A stretch of DNA of 64,000 bases from assembly GCA_016704535.1 (NCBI GenBank), contig JADIZZ010000024.1, forward strand, positions 3,200-67,199, written 5' to 3'. The position numbers were made by a program, and so were the translations under genes. Positions 42,652 through 52,388 of this stretch are shown piece after piece. Under the pieces are notes generated by a model, which was given only the letters and a program-made list of their open reading frames with translations, had not been told where the DNA came from and ran no database searches. Source of the stretch: Betaproteobacteria bacterium. GTDB taxonomy: Bacteria; Pseudomonadota; Gammaproteobacteria; Burkholderiales; Burkholderiaceae_C. Numbering within the stretch: the stretch's first letter is position 1; each line of letters begins with the position of its first letter.

Positions 42652-44910
42652 TCAGCGCCGCGTACGCGGCTTGGGCGACGGCCTTTGCGGGCCGGGCTTG
42701 CGTGAACGGCGGGCCGCCTCGCCCGCCGACTTGCCAGGCACCGAACCCGCGCCGGCACTCCGGGAGGCCCCTTTCAGCACCCGCGTGGCGGCCTTGACGC
42801 TGCGGTCGGTCTCGCGTACCGCGGCCAGCTTGGCCACCACACCGGCGCCAATCGGCAGCGACTTGGCCTTTTCGCCACGCGCCAGCGGGCGCTCGCCTTC
42901 GCCCTCACGCACCATCCGGAAGTCGATCTTGCGGCCGTCCAGGTCGACGCGGCTAACCTGCACCCGAACGCGCGCTCCCACCGCGTAACGGATGCCCGTG
43001 CGTTCGCCGCGCAGTTCGCCGCGCGCTTCGTCGTAGCGATAGTACTCGCCGCCCAGTTCGGTAATGTGCACCAAGCCCTCGACGTACAGACCGTCCAGCG
43101 TGACGAAGAGGCCGAAGCTGGTCAAGGCGCTAACGGTACCCGAGAACTCCTCGCCCAGGTGCTCGCGCATGTAGCGGCACTTCAGCCAGGCCTCGACGTC
43201 CTTGCTGGCCTCGTCGGCGCGCCGTTCGTTGGCACTGCAGTGGCCGCCGGCGGCTTCCCAGAGTGCCATCTCCTGAGACATCGGCTTGGCAGCCTTGGCC
43301 ACCTTGCCGCCTCGGCGCAGCTCGGGCGTGCGTGTCTTCGCGTTGGCCAACAAGTGGTAGCGCTTGCCGGACAGCACCGCCTTGATGACACGGTGCACCA
43401 GCAGGTCGGGATAGCGCCGGATCGGGCTGGTGAAGTGCGTGTATGCCGGGTAGGCCAGGCCGAAGTGGCCGCTGTTGTGCACCGTGTAGATGGCCTGCTG
43501 CATCGAGCGCAGCAGCAGCGTGTGGATCTGCTGCGCATCGGGCCGGCCGTGCACCGACTGCGCAATGGCCTGGATCTCGTGCGGCGTGGGCTCGTCGCTC
43601 AAGTGCATGCCCACGCCCAACGCCTTGAGCATGGCTTGCAGCGAGAGGCGCTTCTCGGGGGTCGGGCCCTCGTGCACACGGAAGAGGCTGGCGTGTTCTG
43701 CGCTCTCGATGAACTCGGCTGCGCAGACATTGGCCGCCAGCATCGTCTCTTCAATCAGCCTGTGCGCCTCGTTTCGCGTACGCGGCACGATCTTCTCGAT
43801 GCGGCCGCTTTCGTCGCAGACGATCTGCGTCTCGGTGGTCTCGAAGTCGACCGCACCACGCTTGGCGCGCTGCTTGAGCAGCGCACGGTAAACCTCGTGA
43901 AGGTGCAGCAGGTGCGGCACCAAGTCATCGCGGCGTTGCGCTTCGGGACCGCGCGTGTTGGCCAGCACTGCGGCCACCTCGGTGTAGGTGAGCCGCGCGT
44001 GTGAACGGATGACCGCCGGGTAGAACTGGAAGGCGTCGATGCGGCCTTCGGTGTCGACCAGCATGTCGCAGACCATGCTCAGGCGCTCGACGTCGGGGTT
44101 CAGCGAGCACAGGCCGTTGCTCAGCTTCTCGGGCAGCATGGGGATCACGCGGCGCGGGAAGTAGACCGAGGTGGCACGTTCGTAGGCGTCCTCGTCGAGC
44201 GGCTCGCCGGGCTTCACGTAGTGGCTGACGTCGGCGATGGCGACGATGAGCCGCCAGCCCTCGAACGCCGTCTTGCCGCGGCCGCGCTTGAAGGGTTCGG
44301 CGTAGACGGCGTCGTCGAAGTCGCGCGCGTCCTCGCCGTCGATGGTGACCAGCGCCACGTCGCTGAGATCGACGCGGTGCTTGCGGTCGACCGGGCGCAG
44401 CTTGTCGGGCAGCGCCGCGGCCTGCGCCAGGGTCTCCGGACTGAACTGGTGCGGCACCTCGTACTTGCGCACCGCGATCTCGATCTCCATGCCAGAGTCG
44501 TCGATCTCGCCCAGCACCTCGGCCACGCGGCCCACCGGCTGCGAGTGCAGCGAGGGTGGCTCGGTCAACTCGACCGACACCACCTGCCCCACCGCGGCAT
44601 TGGCAGTGGCGTTCTTGGGGATCAGGATGTCCTGACCGTAGCGGCTGTCTTCGGGTGCCACCAGCCACTGCCCGCCTTCGTGCAGCAGGCGGCCGATGAT
44701 GGGCGTCTTGCGGCGCTCCAGGATGTCGAGCACGCGGCCCTCGGGCCGGCCCTTGCGGTCGTAGCGCAGCACACGCACGCGAACGCGGTCCTTGTGCAGC
44801 ACGCTGCGCATCTCCTGCGGCGCGAGGTAGATGGCGGGGTCGCCGTTGTCGGGAATGACGAACCCATGACCGTCGCGATGGCCTTCGATGCGGCCTTCGA
44901 ATTCGCCCAT
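42652..44910 (-). CDS. rnr: Ribonuclease R
   Basis: The 752-aa processive 3'-5' exoribonuclease degrades structured RNA. A cold-shock domain begins at residue 5 (GRIEGHRDGHGFVIP). The RNB core has the metal-binding DGEDARDFDDAVY at 191-203. An S1 domain (about 590-680, GTVSALTSFGLFVTLDGLYVEGLVHI) precedes a very basic tail rich in Arg, Lys and Pro. The N-terminal helix-turn-helix of the E. coli enzyme is absent, so it is somewhat short at the front. It is divergent from tRNA-Leu. Confidence 0.95.
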   Translation of the reverse strand: MGEFEGRIEGHRDGHGFVIPDNGDPAIYLAPQEMRSVLHKDRVRVRVLRYDRKGRPEGRVLDILERRKTPIIGRLLHEGGQWLVAPEDSRYGQDILIPKNATANAAVGQVVSVELTEPPSLHSQPVGRVAEVLGEIDDSGMEIEIAVRKYEVPHQFSPETLAQAAALPDKLRPVDRKHRVDLSDVALVTIDGEDARDFDDAVYAEPFKRGRGKTAFEGWRLIVAIADVSHYVKPGEPLDEDAYERATSVYFPRRVIPMLPEKLSNGLCSLNPDVERLSMVCDMLVDTEGRIDAFQFYPAVIRSHARLTYTEVAAVLANTRGPEAQRRDDLVPHLLHLHEVYRALLKQRAKRGAVDFETTETQIVCDESGRIEKIVPRTRNEAHRLIEETMLAANVCAAEFIESAEHASLFRVHEGPTPEKRLSLQAMLKALGVGMHLSDEPTPHEIQAIAQSVHGRPDAQQIHTLLLRSMQQAIYTVHNSGHFGLAYPAYTHFTSPIRRYPDLLVHRVIKAVLSGKRYHLLANAKTRTPELRRGGKVAKAAKPMSQEMALWEAAGGHCSANERRADEASKDVEAWLKCRYMREHLGEEFSGTVSALTSFGLFVTLDGLYVEGLVHITELGGEYYRYDEARGELRGERTGIRYAVGARVRVQVSRVDLDGRKIDFRMVREGEGERPLARGEKAKSLPIGAGVVAKLAAVRETDRSVKAATRVLKGASRSAGAGSVPGKSAGEAARRSRKPGPQRPSPKPRTRR

Positions 44911-44936
44911 CAGGGCGGGGCCTGCGACGGACGGGC

Positions 44937-44966
44937 TTGAGGTCTTGTTTTCTTTGATGGTATATT
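44937..44966 (+). promoter_or_regulatory. Promoter of tRNA-Leu
   Basis: TTGAGG (44937-44942) and TATATT (44961-44966) are separated by 18 bp, and the tRNA begins 15 bp after the -10. The AT-rich spacer stands out in this GC-rich chromosome. Confidence 0.6.
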
Positions 44967-44981
44967 CCTAAGTTCCTGAGA

Positions 44982-45066
<85 letters not shown>

Positions 45067-45081
45067 CGATTGAATGATCCG

Positions 45082-45115
45082 CAAAGCCCGCGTGTTGAAA
45101 GACACGCGGGCTTTG
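45082..45115. terminator. Bidirectional terminator between tRNA-Leu and the phosphoribosyltransferase gene
   Basis: A perfect 14-bp stem CAAAGCCCGCGTGT/ACACGCGGGCTTTG has a 6-base loop. It lies 15 bp after the tRNA and 6 bp past the opposing gene's stop, with TTTG/CAAA flanks, so it can stop transcription from both sides. Confidence 0.85.
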
Positions 45116-45121
45116 TCGTTC

Positions 45122-45643
45122 TCAGACCGTGAACTTCTTCACCAGCGCGTCGGGTCGGAGGTTGTCGTACTCCTCGAAGGGCTGGTGGATCCACGGGCTG
45201 GTGGGCAAGGTCTCGACGAAGTAGTCGGGGATGTAGGTCGACACGCCTTTCACCCAGATGACAGCGGCGCGCAGTTCGCTGATGGACGGCATGCCGCGCA
45301 GGCGATCGACCACGGCGCGCAGGGTGATGCCGGTGTCGGCCAGGTCGTCGATCAGCAGCACGCGCCCGGCCAGTTCGCCCTTGGGCATGGTGATGTACTT
45401 GGCCAGGTCGAGACGGCCCTGGATGGTGCCGGCCTCGGCACGGTAGCTGCTGGTCGACATGATCGCCAGCGGCTTGTCGAAGACGCGCGAGAGGATGTCG
45501 CCCGGCCGCATGCCGCCGCGCGCCAGGCAAAGGATCTGGTCGAACTGCCAGCCGGAATCGTGCACCTTGAGTGCCAGCTTCTCGGTGAGCAAGTTGTACT
45601 CGTCCCATGACACGTACAAGTGCTTGCCGTCGTCGGTGAGCAT
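45122..45643 (-). CDS. Phosphoribosyltransferase domain protein
   Basis: The 173-aa type I phosphoribosyltransferase-fold protein has the PRPP loop RVLLIDDLADTGITL at 94-108. The N-terminal SWDEYNLLTEKLALKVHDSG and ILCLARGGMRPGDILSR are typical of the small hypoxanthine/xanthine phosphoribosyltransferase-like group. The ATG at 45643 has AGGAGG 8 bases upstream, and the frame beyond is purA shadow. It follows purA by 43 bp, suggesting a role in purine salvage; the exact base is not proven. Confidence 0.88.
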   Translation of the reverse strand: MLTDDGKHLYVSWDEYNLLTEKLALKVHDSGWQFDQILCLARGGMRPGDILSRVFDKPLAIMSTSSYRAEAGTIQGRLDLAKYITMPKGELAGRVLLIDDLADTGITLRAVVDRLRGMPSISELRAAVIWVKGVSTYIPDYFVETLPTSPWIHQPFEEYDNLRPDALVKKFTV

Positions 45644-45686
45644 GCGGGGAACCTCCTCTGGGGTGTCTGGAAGCCGGCGCCCACGC

Positions 45687-47024
45687 TCAGGCTCGGAACG
45701 GGTGGCGCAGCAAGATGGTGTGCACGCGGTCGGGGCCCGTCGACACCATGTCGATAGGCGCGCCGATGAGCCCCTGCATGCGCTCCAGGTAGCGCTTGGC
45801 GTTGACCGGCAGCTGCTCCCAGTTGGTGAGGCCGGCGGTGGTGTCGCTCCAGCCCGGTAGCGTCTCGTAGACGGGCTCGCACGCCGCGATCTCGTCGGGG
45901 TCCATCGGCAGGATGTCGAGCACCCGTTCGCCCAGCCTGTAGCCGGTGCAGATGTTGATCTCGGGCAGACCGTCGAGCACGTCGAGCTTGGTGATGCACA
46001 GGCCCGAGACACCGTTGATGATGATGCTGCGCTTGAGTGCGGCAGCGTCCAGCCAGCCGCACCGGCGGGCACGGCCGGTGACGGTGCCGCGCTCCTGGCC
46101 GACGGTAGACAGGTGGTGACCGACGCCGCCCGGCGCGTCGATGTCGAGTTCCGTCGGAAACGGCCCGCCACCGACGCGCGTGGTGTAGGCCTTGGTGATA
46201 CCCAGGATGTAGTGCAGCATGCCCGGGCCCACGCCCGAGCCGGCGGCCGCGTTGCCGGCGACGCAGTTGCTCGAGGTCACGTAGGGGTAGGTACCGTGGT
46301 CGATGTCGAGCAGCGTGCCCTGCGCACCTTCGAAGAGCAGGTTCTGGCCGGCCAGGTGCGCCTGGTGCAGGCGGTAACCGACGTCGGCCATCAGCGTGCG
46401 CAACTGCTCGGCGGCCTGCATCGCGCCGTCGAGCATGGGCCGCCAGTCCAGCGCGGCACCGCCCAGGTAAGCGAGCTCGGTGTTGTGCAGTTCCACCAGC
46501 TCACGCAGCTTGGCCTCGAAGCGTGCCGGGTGCTTCAGGTCCTGCACGCGCAATGCACGGCGCGCCACCTTGTCCTCGTAGGCCGGGCCGATGCCCTTGC
46601 CCGTGGTGCCGATCTTGCCGCTGCCGCTGCTCTCGCGGCGGCCTTCGCGGGTGCGGTCGAGTTCGACGTGGAAGGGCAGGATCAGAGGGCAGGCCTCCGA
46701 CAGGAAGAGCCGCGAGCGCACATCGATGCCCAGCGCCTCGATGCGTTCGATCTCGCCCAGCATGTGCGCCGGGTCGACGACGACACCGTTGCCGATGTAG
46801 CAGGCCACGCCCTCGCGCATCACGCCCGAGGGGATGAGTTGCAGCGCCGTCTTGCGGCCCGCGATGACCAGCGTGTGACCCGCGTTGTGGCCGCCCTGGA
46901 AGCGCACCACGCCCTGTGCGTGGTCGGTCATCCAGTCGACGATCTTGCCCTTGCCCTCGTCACCCCACTGGGTGCCGACGACGACCACGTTGCGGCCCGG
47001 TGTCGGTCGGATGGCTGCTTGCAT
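45687..47024 (-). CDS. purA: Adenylosuccinate synthetase
   Basis: The 445-aa GTP-dependent enzyme commits IMP to AMP synthesis. VVVGTQWGDEGKGKIVDWMTD holds the catalytic Asp and the GDEGKGK phosphate loop. QGGHNAGHTLV and the Ser/Gly-rich SSGSGKIGTTGKGIGPAYEDK follow. The length is normal. It is 21 bp after hisZ, the usual Betaproteobacterial hisZ-purA pair. Confidence 0.97.
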   Translation of the reverse strand: MQAAIRPTPGRNVVVVGTQWGDEGKGKIVDWMTDHAQGVVRFQGGHNAGHTLVIAGRKTALQLIPSGVMREGVACYIGNGVVVDPAHMLGEIERIEALGIDVRSRLFLSEACPLILPFHVELDRTREGRRESSGSGKIGTTGKGIGPAYEDKVARRALRVQDLKHPARFEAKLRELVELHNTELAYLGGAALDWRPMLDGAMQAAEQLRTLMADVGYRLHQAHLAGQNLLFEGAQGTLLDIDHGTYPYVTSSNCVAGNAAAGSGVGPGMLHYILGITKAYTTRVGGGPFPTELDIDAPGGVGHHLSTVGQERGTVTGRARRCGWLDAAALKRSIIINGVSGLCITKLDVLDGLPEINICTGYRLGERVLDILPMDPDEIAACEPVYETLPGWSDTTAGLTNWEQLPVNAKRYLERMQGLIGAPIDMVSTGPDRVHTILLRHPFRA

Positions 47025-47045
47025 GCTCGGAGCTTTCTTCAGGAT

Positions 47046-48227
47046 TCAGAGGACGGTGGGGGACGGCAGCGCGTGCAGCAGCCAGCGCCCCCCTTCCTTC
47101 ACCAGTTCGCGGTCGCAGTCGAAGACCTGCGCTTCCAAGTCATGGCCCGGCAGCATGGCCACCACGGTTTCGCCGGCCTCGCGCAGGCGGCGCACGGCCG
47201 CACGCAGCTCCGGGTCTTCGCCCCAGGGCGCGCGGACGGCCGAAGGCAGCGGCGAGGCACACGCCACTTCGGCAAGCGCCTTGAGGTCAAGGCTGAAGCC
47301 GACCGCAGGCCGGTTGCGGCCGAACACGGCACCCACCTCGTCGTAGCGGCCGCCGCGCGCCAGCGCGTCGCTGCTGCCGGCGCCGTAAACGGCAAAGCGC
47401 GCACCGCTGTAGTAGGCGTAGCCGCTCATGTCCGAAAGGTCGAAGCCGATGCGCAGTGCGGGAAAGGCTGCACGCAGGTGCGTGGCCAACCACTGCAACT
47501 GGTCGAGCGCCTCGCGCACGAGCGGGCGTTGGGGCAGCGCCGCGCGCGCGGCGTCCAGCACCTCGTCGCCGCCGTAAAGCCGCAGCAGCGCGCGCAAGGC
47601 ACCGCTCGCCTCGGCCGGTGCATGCTGCGTCAGCGCATCCAGCGCCGGCGCGTCCTTTTCGGACAGCGCCTGCACCACGTCCTGCAACTGCATCGCGTCC
47701 ATCGGCACACCGGCCAGCACGCCGCGCAGCACGCGCGCGTCGGCCAGGTCGATGACGAGCGCGCCGGCACGCGCCTCGGTCAGGCAGTCCACCGCCAGCT
47801 CGGCGGCTTCCAGGTCGGCCTCGAGGCCGGCGTGGCCGAAGATCTCGGCACCGAACTGGAGCGGCTCACGTGTGGCCGACAGGCCCGCCGGGCGGGTGTG
47901 CAGCACCGGGCCGCAGTAGCACAGGCGCGTCACGCCTTCGCGGTTGAGCAGGTGAGCGTCGATGCGCGCGGCCTGTGGCGTGGTATCGGCGCGCACGCCA
48001 AGCATGCGACCGCTGAGCTGGTCGACGAGCTTGAATGTGCGCAGGTCGAGTTCATGCCCGGTGCCCGACAGCAGCGACTCCAGGTGTTCGAGCAGCGGCG
48101 GCATCACGAGCTCGAAACCGTAGCCGCGAGCCCGGTCGAGCAGCGCCCGGCGCAGGTCTTCGACGCGCCGCGCCTGGACCGGCAGGACGTCGGCGATGTG
48201 CTCTGGCAGCAGCCAAGCAGAGAGCAT
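47046..48227 (-). CDS. hisZ: ATP phosphoribosyltransferase regulatory subunit HisZ
   Basis: The 393-aa protein resembles histidyl-tRNA synthetase but lacks aminoacylation; it activates and gives feedback control to short-form HisG in histidine synthesis. WLLPEHIADVLPVQARRVE, FKLVDQLSGRMLGVRADTTPQ and GGRYDEVGAVFGRNRPAVGFS are family motifs. I start at ATG 48227 (MLSAWLLPEHIADVLP) by resemblance to HisZ N-termini; ATG 48254 is possible and neither has a strong ribosome site. Confidence 0.92.
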   Translation of the reverse strand: MLSAWLLPEHIADVLPVQARRVEDLRRALLDRARGYGFELVMPPLLEHLESLLSGTGHELDLRTFKLVDQLSGRMLGVRADTTPQAARIDAHLLNREGVTRLCYCGPVLHTRPAGLSATREPLQFGAEIFGHAGLEADLEAAELAVDCLTEARAGALVIDLADARVLRGVLAGVPMDAMQLQDVVQALSEKDAPALDALTQHAPAEASGALRALLRLYGGDEVLDAARAALPQRPLVREALDQLQWLATHLRAAFPALRIGFDLSDMSGYAYYSGARFAVYGAGSSDALARGGRYDEVGAVFGRNRPAVGFSLDLKALAEVACASPLPSAVRAPWGEDPELRAAVRRLREAGETVVAMLPGHDLEAQVFDCDRELVKEGGRWLLHALPSPTVL

Positions 48228-48298
48228 GGAATGCACCGGTGTTGAAACCGGCATTGTACCGGCGGGCCTGCCACTCACTGCCGGTGGCAAACGGTGGC

Positions 48299-48484
48299 TC
48301 AACGCCAGATGAGCAGCAGCAGCAGGCCGATGACCATGCTGGTCAGGCCGATGAAACGGATCTGGCCATCGGACATCTTCGTTGCACGCTCGAAGGCCGC
48401 ACGCCATGCGCCGGGGCTCAGGAAGGGCAGCAGCCCCTCGAAGACCAGCATCAGTGCCAGTGCGCCCAGCAGCAGGTCGCCCAT
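48299..48484 (-). CDS. DUF2065 membrane protein (YjeT-like)
   Basis: The 61-aa inner-membrane protein has two hydrophobic helices (about 2-20, GDLLLGALALMLVFEGLLP, and 42-59, FIGLTSMVIGLLLLLIW). This matches DUF2065/YjeT, of unknown function, found after hflC in many Proteobacteria. I use the ATG at 48484; the longer Arg-rich frame overlaps hflC's end. Confidence 0.85.
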   Translation of the reverse strand: MGDLLLGALALMLVFEGLLPFLSPGAWRAAFERATKMSDGQIRFIGLTSMVIGLLLLLIWR

Positions 48485-48512
48485 CGTCCGGCTGGCCGCC
48501 TCGCGCGCCGGT

Positions 48513-49421
48513 CTACTTGCGCGCCGGCGCCGGCGCCGCGCCACCGCCGCGCATGGCGCGGAAGAAGTCGCTGCTGGGGTCGAGCACCATCATGTCGCCC
48601 TTGTTGCGGAAGGTCGCGCGGTAGGCTTCGAGGCTGCGGTAGAACTGAGCGAACTGAGGGTCGCGGCCGAAGGCCTCGGCGTAGAGCGCCGATGACTTCG
48701 CGTCGCCCTCGCCCTTGGTCTTCTGTGCGTCGCGGTAGGCCTCCGCGATGATCACCTCACGCTGGCGATCGGCATCGGCGCGAATCTTCTCGCCGTCGGC
48801 CGTGCCCTGCGAGCGCAGTTCGTTGGCGACCTGCTTGCGCTCGGATTCCATCCGCCGGTAGACCGAGTCGGTGATGTCTGCGACGAAGTCGACACGCTTG
48901 ATGCGGACGTCGACGATCTCGATGCCGAAGTCCTTGGCCTCCTCGACCAGCCGCGTCTTGACGTCGTTCATCACTTTCTCGCGCTCGGTGGCCAGCACGG
49001 CAGTCACGTTGCGCTTGGTGATTTCCTCGTTGAACGCGGCTTGCACCACGGGCGCCAGACGGTTCTCGAGATTGCGGAAGTCGGCGCCGTTGTTGCGGAT
49101 GAACTGGCGTGGCTCCGAGATGCGCCACTTCACGAGCCAGTCGATGACCAGGCTCTTCTTCTCGGCAGTGAAGATCGGCCGCGTCTCGGGGCTGTCCAGC
49201 GTCTGCACGCGTTTGTCGAGGAACACGACGTTCTGGAACGGCGGCGGCAGCTTGAACTTCAATCCCGGCTCGGTGATGACTTCCTTGATCTCACCCAGCG
49301 CGTAAACGACGCCGACCTGGCGTTGGTCGACGACGAACAGCATGCTTGCGGCCAGCATGAGCAGGGCGAGCGCGCCCGCCACGAAAAATCCGATGCGATT
49401 CATCTTGTTTAGCCCGGCCAT
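48513..49421 (-). CDS. hflC: HflC, regulator of FtsH protease
   Basis: The 302-aa SPFH/prohibitin-family protein forms a periplasmic cage with HflK around the FtsH protease. One N-terminal anchor (about 10-28, FFVAGALALLMLAASMLFV) precedes the SPFH domain (VDQRQVGVVYALGEI to about residue 190). A coiled coil follows (RMESERKQVANELRSQG). It directly abuts hflK with no gap. Confidence 0.95.
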   Translation of the reverse strand: MAGLNKMNRIGFFVAGALALLMLAASMLFVVDQRQVGVVYALGEIKEVITEPGLKFKLPPPFQNVVFLDKRVQTLDSPETRPIFTAEKKSLVIDWLVKWRISEPRQFIRNNGADFRNLENRLAPVVQAAFNEEITKRNVTAVLATEREKVMNDVKTRLVEEAKDFGIEIVDVRIKRVDFVADITDSVYRRMESERKQVANELRSQGTADGEKIRADADRQREVIIAEAYRDAQKTKGEGDAKSSALYAEAFGRDPQFAQFYRSLEAYRATFRNKGDMMVLDPSSDFFRAMRGGGAAPAPARK

Positions 49422-50744
49422 TCAGCGACCCTCGCGATCGCGCGTGCGGGCGCCATCGCGGGAACGGATATCGACGATCTGCGTCCCGGTCGGGTCCGCA
49501 GACGGGGTGGGCACGGTCACCGCCGCACCCGCTGGAGCCGGCGCCGCTGCGCCGGTCTGTTGCAGAAGCTTGTCCAGTGGCAGGTACAGCAGGTTCGAGC
49601 CTGCACGGCTGTCGACCATGATCTTGGTGACGTTCGAGTACACCTGCTGCATGGTTTCCAGGTAGAGGCGGTCCCGCGTCACGGCCGGTGCACGCTGGTA
49701 CTCCGTGAGCACCGAGCGGAAGCGTTGCGCGTCACCGTCCGCCTGGGCGATCACCCGTGCCTTGTAGCCCTCGGCTTCTTCCAGCAGGCGTGCGGCGGTG
49801 CCGCGTGCCTTGGGGATGACGTCGCTGGCGTAGGCCTGGCCTTCGTTCTTGAAACGGTCGCGGTCGGCGCCGGCCTTCAACGCGTCGTTGAAGGCCGCCT
49901 GCACCTGGTCGGGAACGAAGACGTTCTGCACGTTGACGTTGGAGATGACGATGCCGGCCTTCAGGCGGTCGAGCTGCGCCTGGATCGACTTGACGAGGTC
50001 GGCCGCGATGGCGTCACGCTGCTCGTAAAGCACCTGGTCGACCTTGCTGCGGCCGACGATCTCGCGCACCGCCGATTCGGCGGCCATCACCACCGCCTCG
50101 TCGGGGCGGAAGTTCTCGAACAGGTAAGCGCGCGCATCGGCGCGGCGATACTGCACGACGAAGCGGATGTCGACGATGTTCTCGTCCTGCGTCAGCATCG
50201 ACGAGTCGCGCAGGCCAGTGGCCTGGACGACGGCGTTGCGGCCCACCTCCACCGACTGCAGCTGAGTCACGGCCACCACCTCGTGCGCCTGGATCGGGTA
50301 GGGCAGCCGCCACTGGAAGCCAGCGTCCTTGGTGTGGCTGAACTTGCCAAATGTGGTCACCACGCCCTGGTACCCTTCCTGAACGATGAAGAAGCCGCTG
50401 CCCAGCCAGATCAGCAGCGCGACGGCGCCGATGAGGCCGACGCCGATGCCGGCGCTCTTCATGTCGGGCTGGAAGGACGGGCCACCACCACCACCGCCGT
50501 CACCACCGCTGGGCCGGCCCGGGGTGGGCGGCTTGCCGCCGAACAGGCCGCTGAGCTTGCGGTTGAAGTCGCGCCAGAGCTCGTCGAGATCGGGCGGGCC
50601 CTCGTTACGGTTGTTGTAGACCAGCGTATCGGCGCCAGCCGTGGTGACATGACGGCGCAGCACGGCGGCCATGAACAGCGCACGCGACGCTGCCGCGACG
50701 GCACGCAGCCGCTCGGTGAAGGGGGGGACTTGAACTTCGCGCAT
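49422..50744 (-). CDS. hflK: HflK, regulator of FtsH protease
   Basis: The partner of HflC. The family core starts at about residue 47 (NEGPPDLDELWRDFNRKLSGL), followed by a Gly-rich linker, one membrane anchor (about 98-120, GIGVGLIGAVALLIWLGSGFF) and the SPFH domain (VQEGYQGVVTTFGKF). The open frame gives 440 aa; the first 40 or so residues are not typical, and ATG 50672 is an alternative start. No clear ribosome site supports either. Confidence 0.93.
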   Translation of the reverse strand: MREVQVPPFTERLRAVAAASRALFMAAVLRRHVTTAGADTLVYNNRNEGPPDLDELWRDFNRKLSGLFGGKPPTPGRPSGGDGGGGGGPSFQPDMKSAGIGVGLIGAVALLIWLGSGFFIVQEGYQGVVTTFGKFSHTKDAGFQWRLPYPIQAHEVVAVTQLQSVEVGRNAVVQATGLRDSSMLTQDENIVDIRFVVQYRRADARAYLFENFRPDEAVVMAAESAVREIVGRSKVDQVLYEQRDAIAADLVKSIQAQLDRLKAGIVISNVNVQNVFVPDQVQAAFNDALKAGADRDRFKNEGQAYASDVIPKARGTAARLLEEAEGYKARVIAQADGDAQRFRSVLTEYQRAPAVTRDRLYLETMQQVYSNVTKIMVDSRAGSNLLYLPLDKLLQQTGAAAPAPAGAAVTVPTPSADPTGTQIVDIRSRDGARTRDREGR

Positions 50745-50782
50745 GCGTTGGCGGTCTGGGCAGACGTTGAGGGGAAGCGCCG

Positions 50783-52018
50783 TCAGTGGGCCGCCACCGG
50801 CGTTTCGCCGGACAGCAAGGCGACAGCGGGGCTGCCATCGGGCAGGGTGGCAGGTGGGGGGCGATGGCCCGCATTCAAGCGTTCGAGCGCAATTTCAGCG
50901 ATGACCTGGCGCAGCACGTCCAGACCCTGCCCCGTGCGCGCGCTGACGAACACGCGGCGGCGGCGCAGGCCGGGGTGCACTTCGATCCAGTCGGCCGGTT
51001 CGCGCGGCTGCAGCGAGTCCTCGAGCAGGTCGAGCTTGTTGAAGACAATCAGCTGCGGCACCTGGTCGGCGCCGATCTCTTCCAGCACGCGCTCGACCTC
51101 GGCCTGCTGCTCGGCCAGCATCGGGCTGGCGGCGTCGACGACGTGCAGAAGCAGGTCGGCCTCCGCCGCTTCCTGCAGTGTGGCGCGGAAGGCCTCGACC
51201 AGCTTGTGCGGCAGGTCGCGGATGAAACCCACGGTATCGGACAGCGAAACCGAGGCCTGGGCCTCGCCCAGCCACAGCGAACGTGTCGTGGTGTCGAGCG
51301 TGGCGAAGAGCTGGTCGGCGGCGTAGGCCTTGGCCTTCACCAGCGCGTTGAACAGCGTGCTCTTCCCGGCGTTGGTGTAGCCCACGAGCGAAACGCTGAA
51401 GGTGCCGCGGCGTTCACGTGCCTTGCGCTGCGTGCCGCGCTGGCGCTTGACCTTCTCCAGCCGTTCCTTCACGGTCTTGATGCGGTCGCCGATCATGCGG
51501 CGGTCGAGTTCGATCTGCGCCTCGCCCGGGCCGCCGCGCGTGCCGATGCCGCCCTGCTGGCGCTCCAGGTGGCTCCAGCGGCCGACCAGGCGCGTGGCCA
51601 TGTACTGCAGGCGCGCCAGCTCCACTTGCAGCTTGCCTTCGTGGCTTTGCGCTCGTGCCGCGAAGATGTCGAGGATGAGCGCGGTTCGGTCCGCCACCGG
51701 CACGCCGAGGTGGCGCTCCAGGTTGCGCTGCTGCGCCGGGCTCAACGCCTGGTCGAAGATGACGCCGTGCGCCCCGGTGGCGGCCACCAGCGCCTTGATC
51801 TCGTCGGCCTTGCCGCTGCCGACGAAAAGCGCCGGGTCGGGCGCCTTGCGGCGTGCGATCACACGAGCCACTGCCACGTCGCCCGCCGATTCGGCCAGCA
51901 AGGCCAGTTCGTCGAGGCTGGGGTCGAAGTGCCCAGCACCGCCCACGTCGACGCCGACGAGCACCGCTCGCGTGGCTTCATCGCCACGCGTTGCGGCGGA
52001 GGAGGAGGCTGAACTCAA
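50783..52018 (-). CDS. hflX: GTPase HflX
   Basis: The 411-aa ribosome-associated GTPase splits stalled 70S ribosomes. The N-terminal domain (about 15-190) includes the family GTRGGPGEAQIELDRR. The G domain shows G1 GYTNAGKSTLFNAL, G3 DTVGFIRDLPH and G4 FNKLD. A C-terminal tail of about 25 residues is variable. It is 25 bp after hfq, the usual hfq-hflX-hflK-hflC order. Confidence 0.95.
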   Translation of the reverse strand: MSSASSSAATRGDEATRAVLVGVDVGGAGHFDPSLDELALLAESAGDVAVARVIARRKAPDPALFVGSGKADEIKALVAATGAHGVIFDQALSPAQQRNLERHLGVPVADRTALILDIFAARAQSHEGKLQVELARLQYMATRLVGRWSHLERQQGGIGTRGGPGEAQIELDRRMIGDRIKTVKERLEKVKRQRGTQRKARERRGTFSVSLVGYTNAGKSTLFNALVKAKAYAADQLFATLDTTTRSLWLGEAQASVSLSDTVGFIRDLPHKLVEAFRATLQEAAEADLLLHVVDAASPMLAEQQAEVERVLEEIGADQVPQLIVFNKLDLLEDSLQPREPADWIEVHPGLRRRRVFVSARTGQGLDVLRQVIAEIALERLNAGHRPPPATLPDGSPAVALLSGETPVAAH

Positions 52019-52043
52019 GGTGGCGTGCGCGTCTCGCCGGGCT

Positions 52044-52289
52044 TCAGGCCGGTTGATCGCCCGGTTCGTTGGCGTGGAAGTTCACGGCGCGACTGGGCAC
52101 CACGGTGGAGATCGCGTGCTTGTAGACCATCTGCGTCACGGTGTTGCGCAGCAGCACCACGTACTGGTCGAAGGACTCGATGTGGCCCTGGAGCTTGATG
52201 CCGTTGACCAGGTAGATGGACACGGGCACATGCTCCTTGCGCAGCAGGTTCAGAAAGGGGTCCTGCAAGAGTTGGCCTTTGTTGCTCAC
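52044..52289 (-). CDS. hfq: RNA chaperone Hfq
   Basis: The 81-aa hexameric Sm-like protein pairs small RNAs with mRNAs. The first Sm motif LLQDPFLNLLRKEHVPVSIY and LVNGIKLQGHIESFDQYVVLL are canonical, and the second motif ends VYKHAISTVVPSR. Length and sequence are typical for Betaproteobacteria. Confidence 0.98.
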   Translation of the reverse strand: MSNKGQLLQDPFLNLLRKEHVPVSIYLVNGIKLQGHIESFDQYVVLLRNTVTQMVYKHAISTVVPSRAVNFHANEPGDQPA

Positions 52290-52388
52290 GATATTCTCCG
52301 TGTTGAAGGGAACAGGTATTCACGTTATCACAGGGGCACCGGGCCCCCTGGGGAAACGGCTATTGCGCCGCCGCCCGTTTTCGGCGCT